Source: Flavobacterium gelidilacus DSM 15343 (GTDB lineage Bacteria; Bacteroidota; Bacteroidia; Flavobacteriales; Flavobacteriaceae). Taken from it: a DNA stretch of 64,000 nt. The notes below the pieces were generated by a model that saw only the letters and a list, made by a program, of their open reading frames with translations, searched no databases and was not told the origin of the DNA. This document shows positions 1-9,537 of this stretch, piece by piece. The DNA is taken from the NCBI RefSeq assembly GCF_000422685.1, contig NZ_KE383903.1:325402-389401 (forward strand). The letters are read 5' to 3'. Each line of letters begins with the position of its first letter. Positions within the stretch are counted from its first letter, which is position 1. The translations under genes and the position numbers were made by a program.

Positions 1-2
1 TG

Positions 3-110
3 CCCTACCCTAAATTTAGTTCTGTTTTGTTTTTTGGAGAAAGTGATGATTTACTCATCGCTTTTTCCTATTTTTATAACTTAAAAGCTAGACACCATGT
101 TGAAAATTAG
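3..110 (+). CDS. 3' end of an unidentified gene (partial)
   Basis: An open frame enters from the left edge and stops at TAG 108-110. Its last 35 codons read as a plausible protein tail (FFGESDDLLIAFSYFYNLKA) with codon use like the neighbours, and it overlaps the next start by 14 bases, as do other genes here. A second frame (stop at 82-84) is also open but looks less protein-like. Family unknown. If real, this gene is the first member of the PKD-CHAT operon. Confidence 0.4.
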   Translation, partial: PYPKFSSVLFFGESDDLLIAFSYFYNLKARHHVEN

Positions 111-2106
111 TACATTATTTTTATTTCTTGTTTCTCTATTGGGTTTTTCTCAAACCAAACCTATTGATACAGTAGCTAGAAAAGCGACAATAATTCCTGT
201 ACAAAATAAGAACTCTTTTTCCTTTAAATCTGAAAAACCATTGTTAAATCAAATTGCTGGTGCTCCAAAAGCATTTTATAGTCACTATTGGGAATTTGGA
301 GATGGAAATTTTTCAACAAAAGAAGAACCAAATCACACTTACAAAGAAGCTGGTGAATATGAAGTAAAACTTTGGGCAACTAACAATTACGATTCAGGAA
401 AAACACCTTCAACTCGTCCACAAAAAGTAAAAACAAACGACAAAGCAAATGCTTCTCAAAATGAAATTCTACCTATGGATGACAATATCGTTTTAAGAAG
501 AAATCGAGAACCTTTACCTGATGAAGAATTTATAGTGATTTTAAGTTATAAAAACGAAAAAGACTACGTTACTAATGGCAAAATCTATTTTTATTACAAC
601 GAAAAAGAATTTAAAAACGACAATTTTGAACTAGTCGAAATAAGAAATTATTACAATGAAAATATAGAAGAAATATCAAGTGACTTAGTTTATAATGAAG
701 ATTTTGATACAAACAACTTAGCTTATGCTTCCCTTGAAAATTTAATTTATTCAACTACTAAATTTCAAGATACTAAAATAAGAAAAAATCTTCCTTTATC
801 CTTAGAAGAATCCAAACAAAAATTTAAAAAAGGAAAAACCATTACGTTTAATAACATGAATCCAAACGAACAGCGTAATATATTTTTCACTTTAAAAACA
901 ACTCCAGAAATGATAAAAGATACAAGTGCTATTTTAAAAGTGCGAAGTATTTATGTTCCAGATTCAAACTATGAAAACCATAAAATAAAAGATATGGAAA
1001 TGGAAATTGTGACATCACATGATCCAAATAAAATGTCTACAAACGGAATGTTCATTAATTATAGACTAGTCCGTTTTAAACGAGTGAAATTCAAAACTCG
1101 TTTTCAAAATAATGGTGAAGGACCAGCAACAACCATTCGTTTAGAAACTGATGTTCCTGATATGTATGACAAATCCACTCTTCAAATTGAAGGTATGTAC
1201 CCTGAATGTCCAATTTGCCCAAAAAATCAAGAAGTTCGTTATAGTTGTTTGGATACAATTGTGGCTCAAAAACAAATTATTTTCACATTCAAAAACATTT
1301 ATTTACCAGGAAGTGAACAAAAAAATGTGATTGAAAAAGATTCAACTAAAGGGTTTGTAAAATACAGTTTAAAATTCGGAAAAGATTTTCATAAAGTAAA
1401 AACCAAAAGTAAAACAGCTATTATCTTTGATAAGAATGACCCAATTATTACTAATTATTCCGTTACAAGATTTAACCCAGGAATTTCAATTGGTGCTAAA
1501 ACAGGGTATAATTATTTCCCTAAATTAGAAAATGCTAAAAGTTATTTTGTAGGAGCAACTATTTCTCCTTATAAATCCTATCGTTGGTATTGGCAATCTG
1601 AATTACTTTTTAATAAATTAGATTTTGATGATGCTACTTTAACTTCAGATTTAAGTCAAGTAAATTTTAATCCACCCATTCAAAATCCAAATGGAACAGT
1701 TTCAGATGTTGGTTTTGAAAAAAAAATTACATCGAGTCAAACCAATAGAATAGTTACTGATATTGTTCCTGTCTCAATCAGATATAATGTAAATAATTAT
1801 GTTGGAATTGGTTTTGGACCACAATTTTCAACTATACTTTCGTCGACTAAAGAAACAAGTGAAACCTTTCAATATTATGAAGCAACACAAAATACAGTTG
1901 GAGGTTTTGATGTAGGTGAAGAAATTCCACAACTGAAAAGAGAAACAAATACATCATTAAAAGAAAAAACTGAAATTCAAACGCAATTATTTGCTGATGT
2001 AACTTTGGGTTTTGCACGAATTGGTCCAAGTGTTGGAATTCGATATTATAAAAATTTTAAAAGCGATTTTGATTCGTGGCAGTTCTATGCAATTTGGAAA
2101 TTTTAA
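97..2106 (+). CDS. Exported PKD-domain protein with C-terminal outer-membrane barrel-like region
   Basis: 669 aa. A signal peptide (residues 1-18, ending GFSQ) is followed by one PKD domain at about residues 40-112 with the core YWEFGDG (64-70). The middle (about 320-440) has a DPNK start and an FQNNGEGPATTI stretch like the bacterial repeat domains found in large secreted flavobacterial proteins. From about residue 465 the sequence alternates like an outer-membrane beta-barrel and ends in a terminal Phe (YAIWKF), the usual barrel end. A surface or outer-membrane role is inferred. The CHAT protein gene starts inside its last codons (20-base overlap), so the two are probably made together. No enzymatic motif is seen. 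Confidence 0.8.
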   Translation: MLKISTLFLFLVSLLGFSQTKPIDTVARKATIIPVQNKNSFSFKSEKPLLNQIAGAPKAFYSHYWEFGDGNFSTKEEPNHTYKEAGEYEVKLWATNNYDSGKTPSTRPQKVKTNDKANASQNEILPMDDNIVLRRNREPLPDEEFIVILSYKNEKDYVTNGKIYFYYNEKEFKNDNFELVEIRNYYNENIEEISSDLVYNEDFDTNNLAYASLENLIYSTTKFQDTKIRKNLPLSLEESKQKFKKGKTITFNNMNPNEQRNIFFTLKTTPEMIKDTSAILKVRSIYVPDSNYENHKIKDMEMEIVTSHDPNKMSTNGMFINYRLVRFKRVKFKTRFQNNGEGPATTIRLETDVPDMYDKSTLQIEGMYPECPICPKNQEVRYSCLDTIVAQKQIIFTFKNIYLPGSEQKNVIEKDSTKGFVKYSLKFGKDFHKVKTKSKTAIIFDKNDPIITNYSVTRFNPGISIGAKTGYNYFPKLENAKSYFVGATISPYKSYRWYWQSELLFNKLDFDDATLTSDLSQVNFNPPIQNPNGTVSDVGFEKKITSSQTNRIVTDIVPVSIRYNVNNYVGIGFGPQFSTILSSTKETSETFQYYEATQNTVGGFDVGEEIPQLKRETNTSLKEKTEIQTQLFADVTLGFARIGPSVGIRYYKNFKSDFDSWQFYAIWKF

Positions 2107-4660
2107 GACACTTTTACTATTCTTATTTTTTACTTCTATTGGTTTTTCACAAACTTTAGAAGACCAAATTTATGATGTTGTAGATTCATTTGTAGCTAAT
2201 CCAAATAAGAAGAATTTAGATGTTCTTACTTTAAAAGAAAAAGAGTTTTCAACTAAAGTAAAATCGTTTGATGAGCAATTGGCTTTAGTGATTTTATATT
2301 GCAACAAAGGCTCGTTTGAAATGAAAAACAACCTAGAAAAAAATGCCATTTCTTCTTATGAAAAAGCTTGGAAATTATTCGACAAAAACAAACTTTCCAA
2401 TTATGATATTGTTGAATATTGCTTAAAACCTTTAGGAACTTTATATACCAAATCGGGCAATTTTACTTTAGCCGAAAATATTATTAAAAAATATATTTTC
2501 ATTGCTGAAAAAGAGCACAATCAAGCTACGATTATTTCGGGTTATATCAATTTATCAATCGTTTACAAATCTATTGGAAAATATCAAACAGCTATTGATT
2601 TACTTCAAAAAGTGTCAAAAAATAAAGCAATTTCATCACTCCAAAATAAAAGAATTAAAGAAGAATTAGCTGTGAATTTTATAGGTTTAAAGAAGTATGA
2701 AAATGCAAATCAATTACTGGAAAATGCTGTTGAAAATGATTATCAAAACTTAAAATCTAAATCATTTTTAGCCTTACAAAACAATAATAGTAAAGAAGCT
2801 ATTCCTTATTTTGAAAAAGCAAAAACTACCTTTTTTAAAACCAAAGATTTCACTGCACGAGAAGTTGCCAAACTATATGTTGATGAAGCTTCTATTTATA
2901 GGTTTTTGAAAGAGGATAAGAAATCGAAAAATCTACTTTCAAAAGCATTACAAACTTTATTGCCTTTGGAAAAGAAAATGATTTTGCCTGAAAAAAATAG
3001 TTTGTATGCAGAAAATACTTTCTTATCTATTTTTGACCAATTAGCTGAACTTGAAACTAATTCGCAAAAGAAAATCGATTATTATAACTTGAGTTTTTAT
3101 GTCAGTGATTTGATAAAAGACAATATAGTTTCGCAAGAATCTCTAATTATTCAACAATTTGATGATAGAAAAAGAACCGAAAAATGTCTTCAAATTTTCT
3201 GGAATGAATTTCAAAAAACTAAAGATGATTCTTGGATTGAAAAAGCATTTTTGTTTGCCGAAAGAAGTAAAAATGTTGTTTTAAAAGACAAATCAAACCT
3301 TAAAACTTTATTAGAAGTACATCCAAAAAACAAAGATTTAATTGCTCAAAATAAATTGACTTCACAGCAAGAAACATTGATTAATAAGTTAATTCGATTG
3401 CAAATTACTGGTGAAAATCCGAATGAAATTGAAACTATAAATTCCAAATTAGCATCAATAAGTATGGAATTGAAATCTTATAACGAAAAAATTCACAAGC
3501 AATTCAAATCATCTTTAAAAAATGAATTCTCATTTTCTGATTTATATTCTAAAATTGAAAAAGATAAAGCGCAAATGATTTATTTCTTTTGGGGAAATGA
3601 ATCGGTTTATGAATTTCAAATTAGTGATAAAAAAACTACTTGGAATCAAATTAAAATTGAGGAAAATTTCGCTTCAACTTTAAAGAATTTTATTCACTTT
3701 TTTGATGATGCTTCTAAAATAAATGAAGACATTGATTTGTTTAGCAAAACGAGTTTTCAATTGTATGAAAATCTAAAATTATCAAAATTAGAAAAAGATA
3801 AAAACACAATTATTATTCCTGATGGCTTATTAAATTTTGTGTCGTTTGATGCTTTGGTCACTCAAAAAACAACATCAAAAAACTTTAATAAAATTCCGTT
3901 TTTGGTGTTTCAAAATAAGTTGGCTTATCAGACAAATGCTTCTTTTTATATTGACAATATTCCGAAAGAAAAACAAAATACAATTCTTGGTTTTTTTCCA
4001 GTTTTTGAAAACACAAATGCAGAACTTTTATATTCAAAAGAAGAAGCAAAAGCCTTGTTGCCTTTTAAAGCGACATTATTCATGAATGAAAAAGCTACAA
4101 AAGAAAATTTCATGAAAAATAGCAGTAATTATAGCATTCTACACTTGTCAACTCATGGAACAAGTGGAAGTTTCAACGAACCTGCAACATTGGTTTTTTA
4201 TGATGATTTAATGTTGATAAATGAATTATATGCTTTAGAAAATTGTCATCCTCAATTAGTAGTTTTGAGTGCTTGTGAAACTGGAATTGGAAAACTTCAA
4301 AAAGGAGAAGGTGCAATGAGTATTGCTAGGGCTTTTCAATATGCTGGTGCTGAAAATATTTTATTTAGTTTATGGAAAATTAACGATTATGCAGCGGCTC
4401 AATTAATGACAAATTTTTATGTGAATTTTGAAAAAACCAATTCTTTTTTTGAATCTAATTATCTTTCAAAAATAAATTATTTAGGAGATAAAGATATTTC
4501 TAACGCTAAAAAATCTCCTTATTATTGGGGTGCTTTTGTGTATTATGGTGCTGTTGATTCTGAGGAAACTAATTACTTTTATTATTTACTTTTTGGAGGA
4601 ATTTTAGTTATTCTTTTGTTCCTGCTTTTCGTAAAAAAAGTTAAACACATAGAAACATAG
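2087..4660 (+). CDS. TPR-CHAT (caspase-like) membrane protein
   Basis: 857 aa from ATG 2087, which gives a clean signal peptide (FLFFTSIGFSQ); an upstream in-frame start at 2012 would lie well inside the preceding gene and spoil it. TPR-like helical repeats fill about residues 30-420. A CHAT domain follows at about 520-800, with the caspase-type dyad visible as His690 (HLSTHG) and Cys730 (SACETG). One transmembrane helix near the C-terminus (about 831-849) precedes a basic tail. The layout suggests the TPR and CHAT parts are in the periplasm, anchored in the inner membrane. CHAT proteins are cysteine peptidases or relatives; the substrate is unknown. The last six codons and the stop lie in an inverted-repeat arm. 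Confidence 0.85.
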   Translation: MQFGNFKTLLLFLFFTSIGFSQTLEDQIYDVVDSFVANPNKKNLDVLTLKEKEFSTKVKSFDEQLALVILYCNKGSFEMKNNLEKNAISSYEKAWKLFDKNKLSNYDIVEYCLKPLGTLYTKSGNFTLAENIIKKYIFIAEKEHNQATIISGYINLSIVYKSIGKYQTAIDLLQKVSKNKAISSLQNKRIKEELAVNFIGLKKYENANQLLENAVENDYQNLKSKSFLALQNNNSKEAIPYFEKAKTTFFKTKDFTAREVAKLYVDEASIYRFLKEDKKSKNLLSKALQTLLPLEKKMILPEKNSLYAENTFLSIFDQLAELETNSQKKIDYYNLSFYVSDLIKDNIVSQESLIIQQFDDRKRTEKCLQIFWNEFQKTKDDSWIEKAFLFAERSKNVVLKDKSNLKTLLEVHPKNKDLIAQNKLTSQQETLINKLIRLQITGENPNEIETINSKLASISMELKSYNEKIHKQFKSSLKNEFSFSDLYSKIEKDKAQMIYFFWGNESVYEFQISDKKTTWNQIKIEENFASTLKNFIHFFDDASKINEDIDLFSKTSFQLYENLKLSKLEKDKNTIIIPDGLLNFVSFDALVTQKTTSKNFNKIPFLVFQNKLAYQTNASFYIDNIPKEKQNTILGFFPVFENTNAELLYSKEEAKALLPFKATLFMNEKATKENFMKNSSNYSILHLSTHGTSGSFNEPATLVFYDDLMLINELYALENCHPQLVVLSACETGIGKLQKGEGAMSIARAFQYAGAENILFSLWKINDYAAAQLMTNFYVNFEKTNSFFESNYLSKINYLGDKDISNAKKSPYYWGAFVYYGAVDSEETNYFYYLLFGGILVILLFLLFVKKVKHIET

Positions 4661-4776
4661 ATTTATAGTACTTAAATAAGAATTTTTTAGAAATTTTATT
4701 TTTCACATAGCCTATGAATACTATATTAAGCAAAGCGGCTAATTAATTCAAAATAATTCTATGTTTCTATGTGTTT
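4643..4776. repeat. Inverted-repeat element spanning the CHAT gene stop
   Basis: AAACACATAGAAACATAG (4643-4660) is matched by its exact reverse complement at 4759-4776. One more paired base inside makes 19 bp perfect, and with a single mismatch the arms reach 24 bp (4643-4666 and 4753-4776). About 86-98 bases lie between, including a smaller palindrome at about 4706-4716 (CATAGCCTATG). The left arm encodes the last residues and stop of the CHAT protein. It resembles a dispersed intergenic palindrome or MITE-like unit of flavobacteria rather than a terminator. No transposase is present. Confidence 0.7.
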
Positions 4777-4801
4777 TAAAAATAATATCTACTTTTGATG
4801 T

Positions 4802-5239
4802 ATGCAAGAAATTCAAGATTTTCTAAAAGGAAAAAAATACAAAAAGATAAAATTTAAGGTTTTAAAAACGCAACATTTATTGGTAACTGCCAAAATAAAT
4901 GACATTAAAGGAACATTCATTTTAGATACTGGTGCAAGTAATAGTTGTGTCGGTTTTGATGAAATAATAAGATTCGAATTATTTGCCGAGAATTCTGAAA
5001 CCAAAGCTGCTGGTGCTGGTGCAACTGGAATGACAACACAATTATCAAAAAAGAACAAATTACAATTAGGTAGATGGAAATCAGAATCTTTAAATTTAGT
5101 GGTTTTTGATATGAGTCACGTTAATGAAGCTTTGATTAGTTACAAAACCAAACCCGTAAACGGAATCATTGGTGCTGATATTTTATTAGAAGGAAAAGCA
5201 ATTATTGATTATGCAAATCACTTTTTATATTTAAAATAG
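4802..5239 (+). CDS. Retropepsin-like aspartic protease family protein
   Basis: 145 aa with the aspartyl protease motif FILDTGASNS (Asp42-Thr43-Gly44) and a later hydrophobic-Gly stretch (GIIGADILL) that matches the second half of a retropepsin-like fold. Its size fits a single-domain protease that works as a dimer. There is no signal peptide, so it is probably cytoplasmic. It follows the CHAT gene on the same strand, 141 bases downstream across the inverted-repeat element, and a strong terminator follows it. The substrate is unknown. Confidence 0.75.
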   Translation: MQEIQDFLKGKKYKKIKFKVLKTQHLLVTAKINDIKGTFILDTGASNSCVGFDEIIRFELFAENSETKAAGAGATGMTTQLSKKNKLQLGRWKSESLNLVVFDMSHVNEALISYKTKPVNGIIGADILLEGKAIIDYANHFLYLK

Positions 5240-5244
5240 GCTTA

Positions 5245-5282
5245 AAAAAATCCCAAACTCAATTAAGAATTTGGGATTTTTT
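5245..5282. terminator. Rho-independent terminator (bidirectional)
   Basis: A 13-bp stem, AAAAAATCCCAAA (5245-5257) against TTTGGGATTTTTT (5270-5282), sits just after the retropepsin-like gene. A near copy occurs at 45845-45882. Confidence 0.85.
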
Positions 5283-5292
5283 ATATTAAACC

Positions 5293-5325
5293 AAACCTAA
5301 CAGATTTTGAAAACCTGTTAGGTTT
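5293..5325. terminator. Palindromic hairpin after sucB, terminator-like
   Basis: AAACCTAACAG (5293-5303) pairs with CTGTTAGGTTT (5315-5325), an 11-bp stem with an 11-base loop. It lies 4 bases beyond the sucB stop and could end sucAB transcription. It also looks like a dispersed flavobacterial palindrome (from memory, unverified). Confidence 0.6.
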
Positions 5326-5328
5326 ATA

Positions 5329-6543
5329 TTATAATTCTAAAGCTTTCTTAGGATTGTTGTCTAATAATAATTCCATTGGGTTTTCTAAAGCTTCCTTAAC
5401 AGCAACTAAGAAACCAACAGACTCTCGACCATCAATAATTCTGTGGTCATAAGATAAGGCAACATACATCATTGGATGAATTTCAACTTTTCCATCAACC
5501 GCAATTGGACGCTCAATAATATTGTGCATTCCTAAAATTCCAGATTGTGGAGGATTGATAATTGGTGTAGATAACATACTTCCAAAAACACCACCATTTG
5601 TAATAGTAAATGTTCCACCAGTCATGTCGTCAACTGTAATTTGTCCATCACGAGCTCTTAAGGCTAATCTTTTGATTTCAGCTTCAACACCTCTAAAAGT
5701 CAAGTTTTCTGCATTTCTAACCACAGGAACCATTAATCCTTTTGGTCCAGAAACTGCGATTGAAATATCTACGAAATCATAAGCAATTTTATAATCACCA
5801 TCCATCATAGAATTCACATCTGGATATAATTGTAAAGCTCTTGTAACTGCTTTTGTAAAGAATGACATATATCCTAAACCAACACCATTGTGCTTAGCTT
5901 TGAATTCGTCTTTATATTGATTTCTAATAGTATTAATTGGTGTCATGTTAACTTCGTTAAAAGTCGTTAACATAGCTGTTTCGTTTTTAGCAGCTACTAA
6001 ACGTTCGGCTACTTTTCTGCGTAACATTGATAATTTTGTTCTTTCAGAACCACGAGAACCACCAGTTGGAGTTCCCATTGAAGGTACAGCATTAACTGCA
6101 TCATCTTTAGTGATTCTTCCACCTTTACCTGTTCCTGCAATATCAGTAGGTTGGATGTTTTTTTCGTCTAATATTTTTCTTGCTGCAGGAGAAGGAGTTT
6201 GAGAAGCATATGTTTTTTCGGCAACTGGAGCTGCTTTTGGTGCTTCTGGTTTTTTCTCTTCAACTTTTCCTTCAGTTTTAGCTGGTGCATCACCTGCAGG
6301 TTTTGCTGCACTTGTATCAATTAAACATACAACTGCTCCAACCGCTACTGCATCACCTTCTTCAGCTTTAAGTGTAATAATTCCACTTTCTTCTGCAGGT
6401 AATTCTAAAGTAGCTTTGTCTGAGTCAACCTCAGCAATAGCTTGATCTTTTTCTACGTAATCGCCATCTTGAACTAACCAAGTTGCAATTTCTACTTCTG
6501 TAATTGATTCTCCCGGTGATGGGACTTTCATTTCTAAAATCAT
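5329..6543 (-). CDS. sucB: 2-oxoglutarate dehydrogenase E2, dihydrolipoyllysine succinyltransferase
   Basis: 404 aa, a normal E2 length. In order: an N-terminal lipoyl domain with the lipoylated Lys43 in [10 protein letters not shown]; an Ala/Pro/Lys-rich linker (about 80-110); a peripheral subunit-binding domain at about 115-152 ([13 protein letters not shown] ... [12 protein letters not shown]); and the acyltransferase domain with catalytic His367 and Asp371 in [11 protein letters not shown]. It transfers succinyl groups to CoA in the TCA cycle. It lies 60 bases downstream of sucA on the same strand, so the two are read as an operon. The E3 subunit is not in this window. Confidence 0.97.
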   Translation of the reverse strand: MILEMKVPSPGESITEVEIATWLVQDGDYVEKDQAIAEVDSDKATLELPAEESGIITLKAEEGDAVAVGAVVCLIDTSAAKPAGDAPAKTEGKVEEKKPEAPKAAPVAEKTYASQTPSPAARKILDEKNIQPTDIAGTGKGGRITKDDAVNAVPSMGTPTGGSRGSERTKLSMLRRKVAERLVAAKNETAMLTTFNEVNMTPINTIRNQYKDEFKAKHNGVGLGYMSFFTKAVTRALQLYPDVNSMMDGDYKIAYDFVDISIAVSGPKGLMVPVVRNAENLTFRGVEAEIKRLALRARDGQITVDDMTGGTFTITNGGVFGSMLSTPIINPPQSGILGMHNIIERPIAVDGKVEIHPMMYVALSYDHRIIDGRESVGFLVAVKEALENPMELLLDNNPKKALEL

Positions 6544-6603
6544 TTTCTTTTAGTTTAAAAGTTTACCCTTAAAATAACTAAGGGTTGTATTTGTGTTGTT
6601 ATT

Positions 6604-9375
6604 TTATTGAAATAATGTTTTATCAAAAATCATGGCAATAGCATTCTTTTGACGTTTTTTAGAACGTTCGTAACTTCCTGCTGCTGGTGCACTATAAGCT
6701 TTTGGTGATGCTAAACGAAGTTTAACTAGGTCAAAATTCATTAACATAAAACTATAAGCTCCCATGTTTTTAGGTTCTTCTTGAGCCCAAACATAGTCAT
6801 CAACATTTGGATAACTTGCAATAATTTCTTTTATCTGATCAGTTGCCAATGGGAACAATTGCTCTAATCGAACAACAGCTACATCATTTCTTCCTAATTC
6901 TTCTCTTTGTGCAATTATATCGTAATATACTTTTCCTGTACAAAACACTAATGACTTAATTGCTTTTTTGTCAGTTACATTTGGATCATCCAGTATTTCT
7001 TGGAATTGTCCATTTGCCATTTCATCAGCTGTTGAAACCGCTAATGGATGACGCAACAAACTTTTTGGTGTAAACACCATTAATGGCTTACGGAAATTTG
7101 TTTTCATTTGTCTTCTCAACAAGTGAAAGAAATTCGCTGGAGTTGTACAATCTGCAATATACATATTATGCTTTGCACACATTTGTAAGTAACGCTCCAT
7201 ACGTGCAGATGAATGCTCTGCTCCTTGATTTTCATAACCGTGGGGCAACAAGAATACTAATCCGTTTTGGTTATTCCATTTATCTTCACCAGCAGAAATA
7301 TACTGGTCAATCATGATTTGCGCACCGTTAGAGAAATCTCCAAATTGTGCTTCCCAAATTGTTAATGTATTTGGTGAAGCTAATGCGTATCCATACTCAT
7401 AACCAACAACTCCATATTCTGAAAGGTGTGAATTATAAATGTAAAAGTTTCCTTTTTTATCTTTTATTTTGTCTATTAAAACTACTTCTTCTTCTGATTC
7501 TTCAACCTTAATTACAGCATGACGGTGAGAGAATGTTCCTCTTTCAACATCTTGTCCTGTAATACGAACATCAAAACCTTCTGTAACTAAGGAACCATAA
7601 GCTAGTAATTCACCCATAGCCCAATCTAAATTATCCGATTCGAAATACATGTTCTTTCTATCGTTGATAATTTTCTTGATTTTACTAATGAACTTTTTGT
7701 CTTCTGGTAATTCTGAAATTGTTTTAGCAATCTCAGTTAACTTAGCTTTATCAAAACTTGTATCGTATTTTTTAAGCATTCCATCATCAGAAACTTGTTC
7801 AAATCCTGTCCATTCATTTTGCATGAAAGGTGTGATAACTGTTAAATCTTTCTTACGAGACTCTTCTAAACTTTCATCTAATTTTGCCTTGTATTTAGCT
7901 TCTAATTCTTTAACATATCCAGCATCAATAATACCTTCTTGTCTTAATTTTTCAGCATAAATGTCACGAGAATTTTTTTGCTTAGCAATTGCTTTATATA
8001 AAATTGGCTGGGTAAATTTAGGTTCATCACCTTCATTATGACCATATTTTCTGTATCCTAATAAATCAATAAAAACATCAGAACCAAATTCCATTCTGTA
8101 ATCTAAAGCAAATAACATCGCATGAACTACAGCTTCAGGATCATCAGCATTAACGTGAAGAACCGGTGATAAAGTTACTTTTGCAATATCTGTACAATAT
8201 GTAGACGAACGAGCATCTAAATAATTTGTTGTGAATCCAACTTGATTGTTAATAACAAGGTGAATAGTTCCTCCTGTTTTAAAACCATCTAAATTGGCCA
8301 TTTGAATGATTTCATAGACAATACCTTGTCCTGCAATTGCAGCATCACCGTGTACGGCAATTGGCAATACTTTTGAAACGTCATTTGGATATAATCTATC
8401 TTGTTTAGCTCTTGTAATTCCCTCAATAACTGCTCCTACTGTTTCAAGATGTGAAGGATTTGGTGCTAAGTTTAAGTTTATTTTTTTTCCTGAACTTGTA
8501 CTTCTTTCTGAAGTTAAGCCTAAGTGATATTTAACGTCACCATCAAAAGTATTATCTTCATCATAGTCTTTTCCGTCAAATTCAGAGAAGATATTTTGAG
8601 TGTTTTTTCCGAAAATATTAGCTAAAACATTTAAACGACCTCTATGTGCCATTCCCATTACAAATTGTTCAACACCTCTCTCAGCTGCAGCTTCAACAAG
8701 CGCATCTAATGCAGGAATAGCAGATTCACATCCTTCTAATGAAAAACGTTTTTGACCAACATATTTGGCATGTAAAAAAGTTTCAAAAGAAACAGCTTCA
8801 TTTAATTTTCCTAAAATGTTTTTCTTTTGGTCTGATGTGAAATTAGGTTCATTATCATTTAAGTCAAGCCTGTTTTTTACCCAAGTTAACTTTTGAGGTT
8901 CACGAATGTACATGTATTCGACACCGATTGATTGGCAATACACTTTTTCTAAGTGTTTTAAAATATCAGCCAAAGTACTTGGCGCCATATTTACAATCTT
9001 AGCAGCATCAAAAACAGTAGTTAAATCTGATTGTGAAAGTCCAAAATTTTCTAAGGCTAATGTTGGTGTATAGGTTCTTCTGTCTCTAACTGGATTTGTT
9101 TTTGTAAACAAATGTCCACGAGTTCTATACCCATCGATTAAGCGAAGTACATTAAATTCTTTTTCTGTTTTTTCTGTAATATGATCACACGAAAAATCAC
9201 CATTTGTAATTTGTTGAGCTACATTTTCAGTACCGTAATTGGCCTGCGCAAAGTCAAATCCTTGGAAAAAACTTCTCCAGCTAGGCTCAACACCATCTGG
9301 GTTTTCTAAATATTGTTCGTATAAATCGGCAAAGAAAGCCGTATGTGCAGCGTTTAAAAAGGAAAACCTATCCAT
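6604..9375 (-). CDS. sucA: 2-oxoglutarate dehydrogenase E1 component
   Basis: 923 aa, the usual length for thiamine-diphosphate-dependent OdhA/SucA. It has the N-terminal segment FLNAAHTAFFADLYEQYLEN with PSWRSFFQGF, used to bind E2; the substrate and cofactor region with MAHRGRLNVLAN and HGDAAIAGQG; and the C-terminal transketolase-like domain ending with the GAYSF and SYERSKKRQ region. It decarboxylates 2-oxoglutarate in the TCA cycle. It is transcribed first, with sucB 60 bases downstream. A -7 promoter element lies about 40 bases before the ATG. Confidence 0.97.
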   Translation of the reverse strand: MDRFSFLNAAHTAFFADLYEQYLENPDGVEPSWRSFFQGFDFAQANYGTENVAQQITNGDFSCDHITEKTEKEFNVLRLIDGYRTRGHLFTKTNPVRDRRTYTPTLALENFGLSQSDLTTVFDAAKIVNMAPSTLADILKHLEKVYCQSIGVEYMYIREPQKLTWVKNRLDLNDNEPNFTSDQKKNILGKLNEAVSFETFLHAKYVGQKRFSLEGCESAIPALDALVEAAAERGVEQFVMGMAHRGRLNVLANIFGKNTQNIFSEFDGKDYDEDNTFDGDVKYHLGLTSERSTSSGKKINLNLAPNPSHLETVGAVIEGITRAKQDRLYPNDVSKVLPIAVHGDAAIAGQGIVYEIIQMANLDGFKTGGTIHLVINNQVGFTTNYLDARSSTYCTDIAKVTLSPVLHVNADDPEAVVHAMLFALDYRMEFGSDVFIDLLGYRKYGHNEGDEPKFTQPILYKAIAKQKNSRDIYAEKLRQEGIIDAGYVKELEAKYKAKLDESLEESRKKDLTVITPFMQNEWTGFEQVSDDGMLKKYDTSFDKAKLTEIAKTISELPEDKKFISKIKKIINDRKNMYFESDNLDWAMGELLAYGSLVTEGFDVRITGQDVERGTFSHRHAVIKVEESEEEVVLIDKIKDKKGNFYIYNSHLSEYGVVGYEYGYALASPNTLTIWEAQFGDFSNGAQIMIDQYISAGEDKWNNQNGLVFLLPHGYENQGAEHSSARMERYLQMCAKHNMYIADCTTPANFFHLLRRQMKTNFRKPLMVFTPKSLLRHPLAVSTADEMANGQFQEILDDPNVTDKKAIKSLVFCTGKVYYDIIAQREELGRNDVAVVRLEQLFPLATDQIKEIIASYPNVDDYVWAQEEPKNMGAYSFMLMNFDLVKLRLASPKAYSAPAAGSYERSKKRQKNAIAMIFDKTLFQ

Positions 9376-9413
9376 ATTGTGGTCTTAAAAGACGTTTTGG
9401 TTAAATAATTAGA

Positions 9414-9421
9414 CAAAAGTA
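9414..9421 (-). promoter_or_regulatory. Candidate -7 element for sucAB
   Basis: TACTTTTG on the minus strand matches the Bacteroidetes TAnnTTTG element and lies 38 bases before the sucA start. No TTG -33 element at 17-23 bases is visible, so support is partial. Confidence 0.4.
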
Positions 9422-9537
9422 CAATAATTGCAATTATATTTTACTTATTTTTGGATACATTTATGAAATAATTTGCAAATTAAGTATAGTAATCCTTTAT
9501 CAGAAGATATAATTACTGAATCATTAAAAAAATACAA

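Noticed and set aside
5522..6202. Open frames opposite sucB
   Set aside because: They are antisense to conserved E2 domains and have no start or product of their own that looks real.
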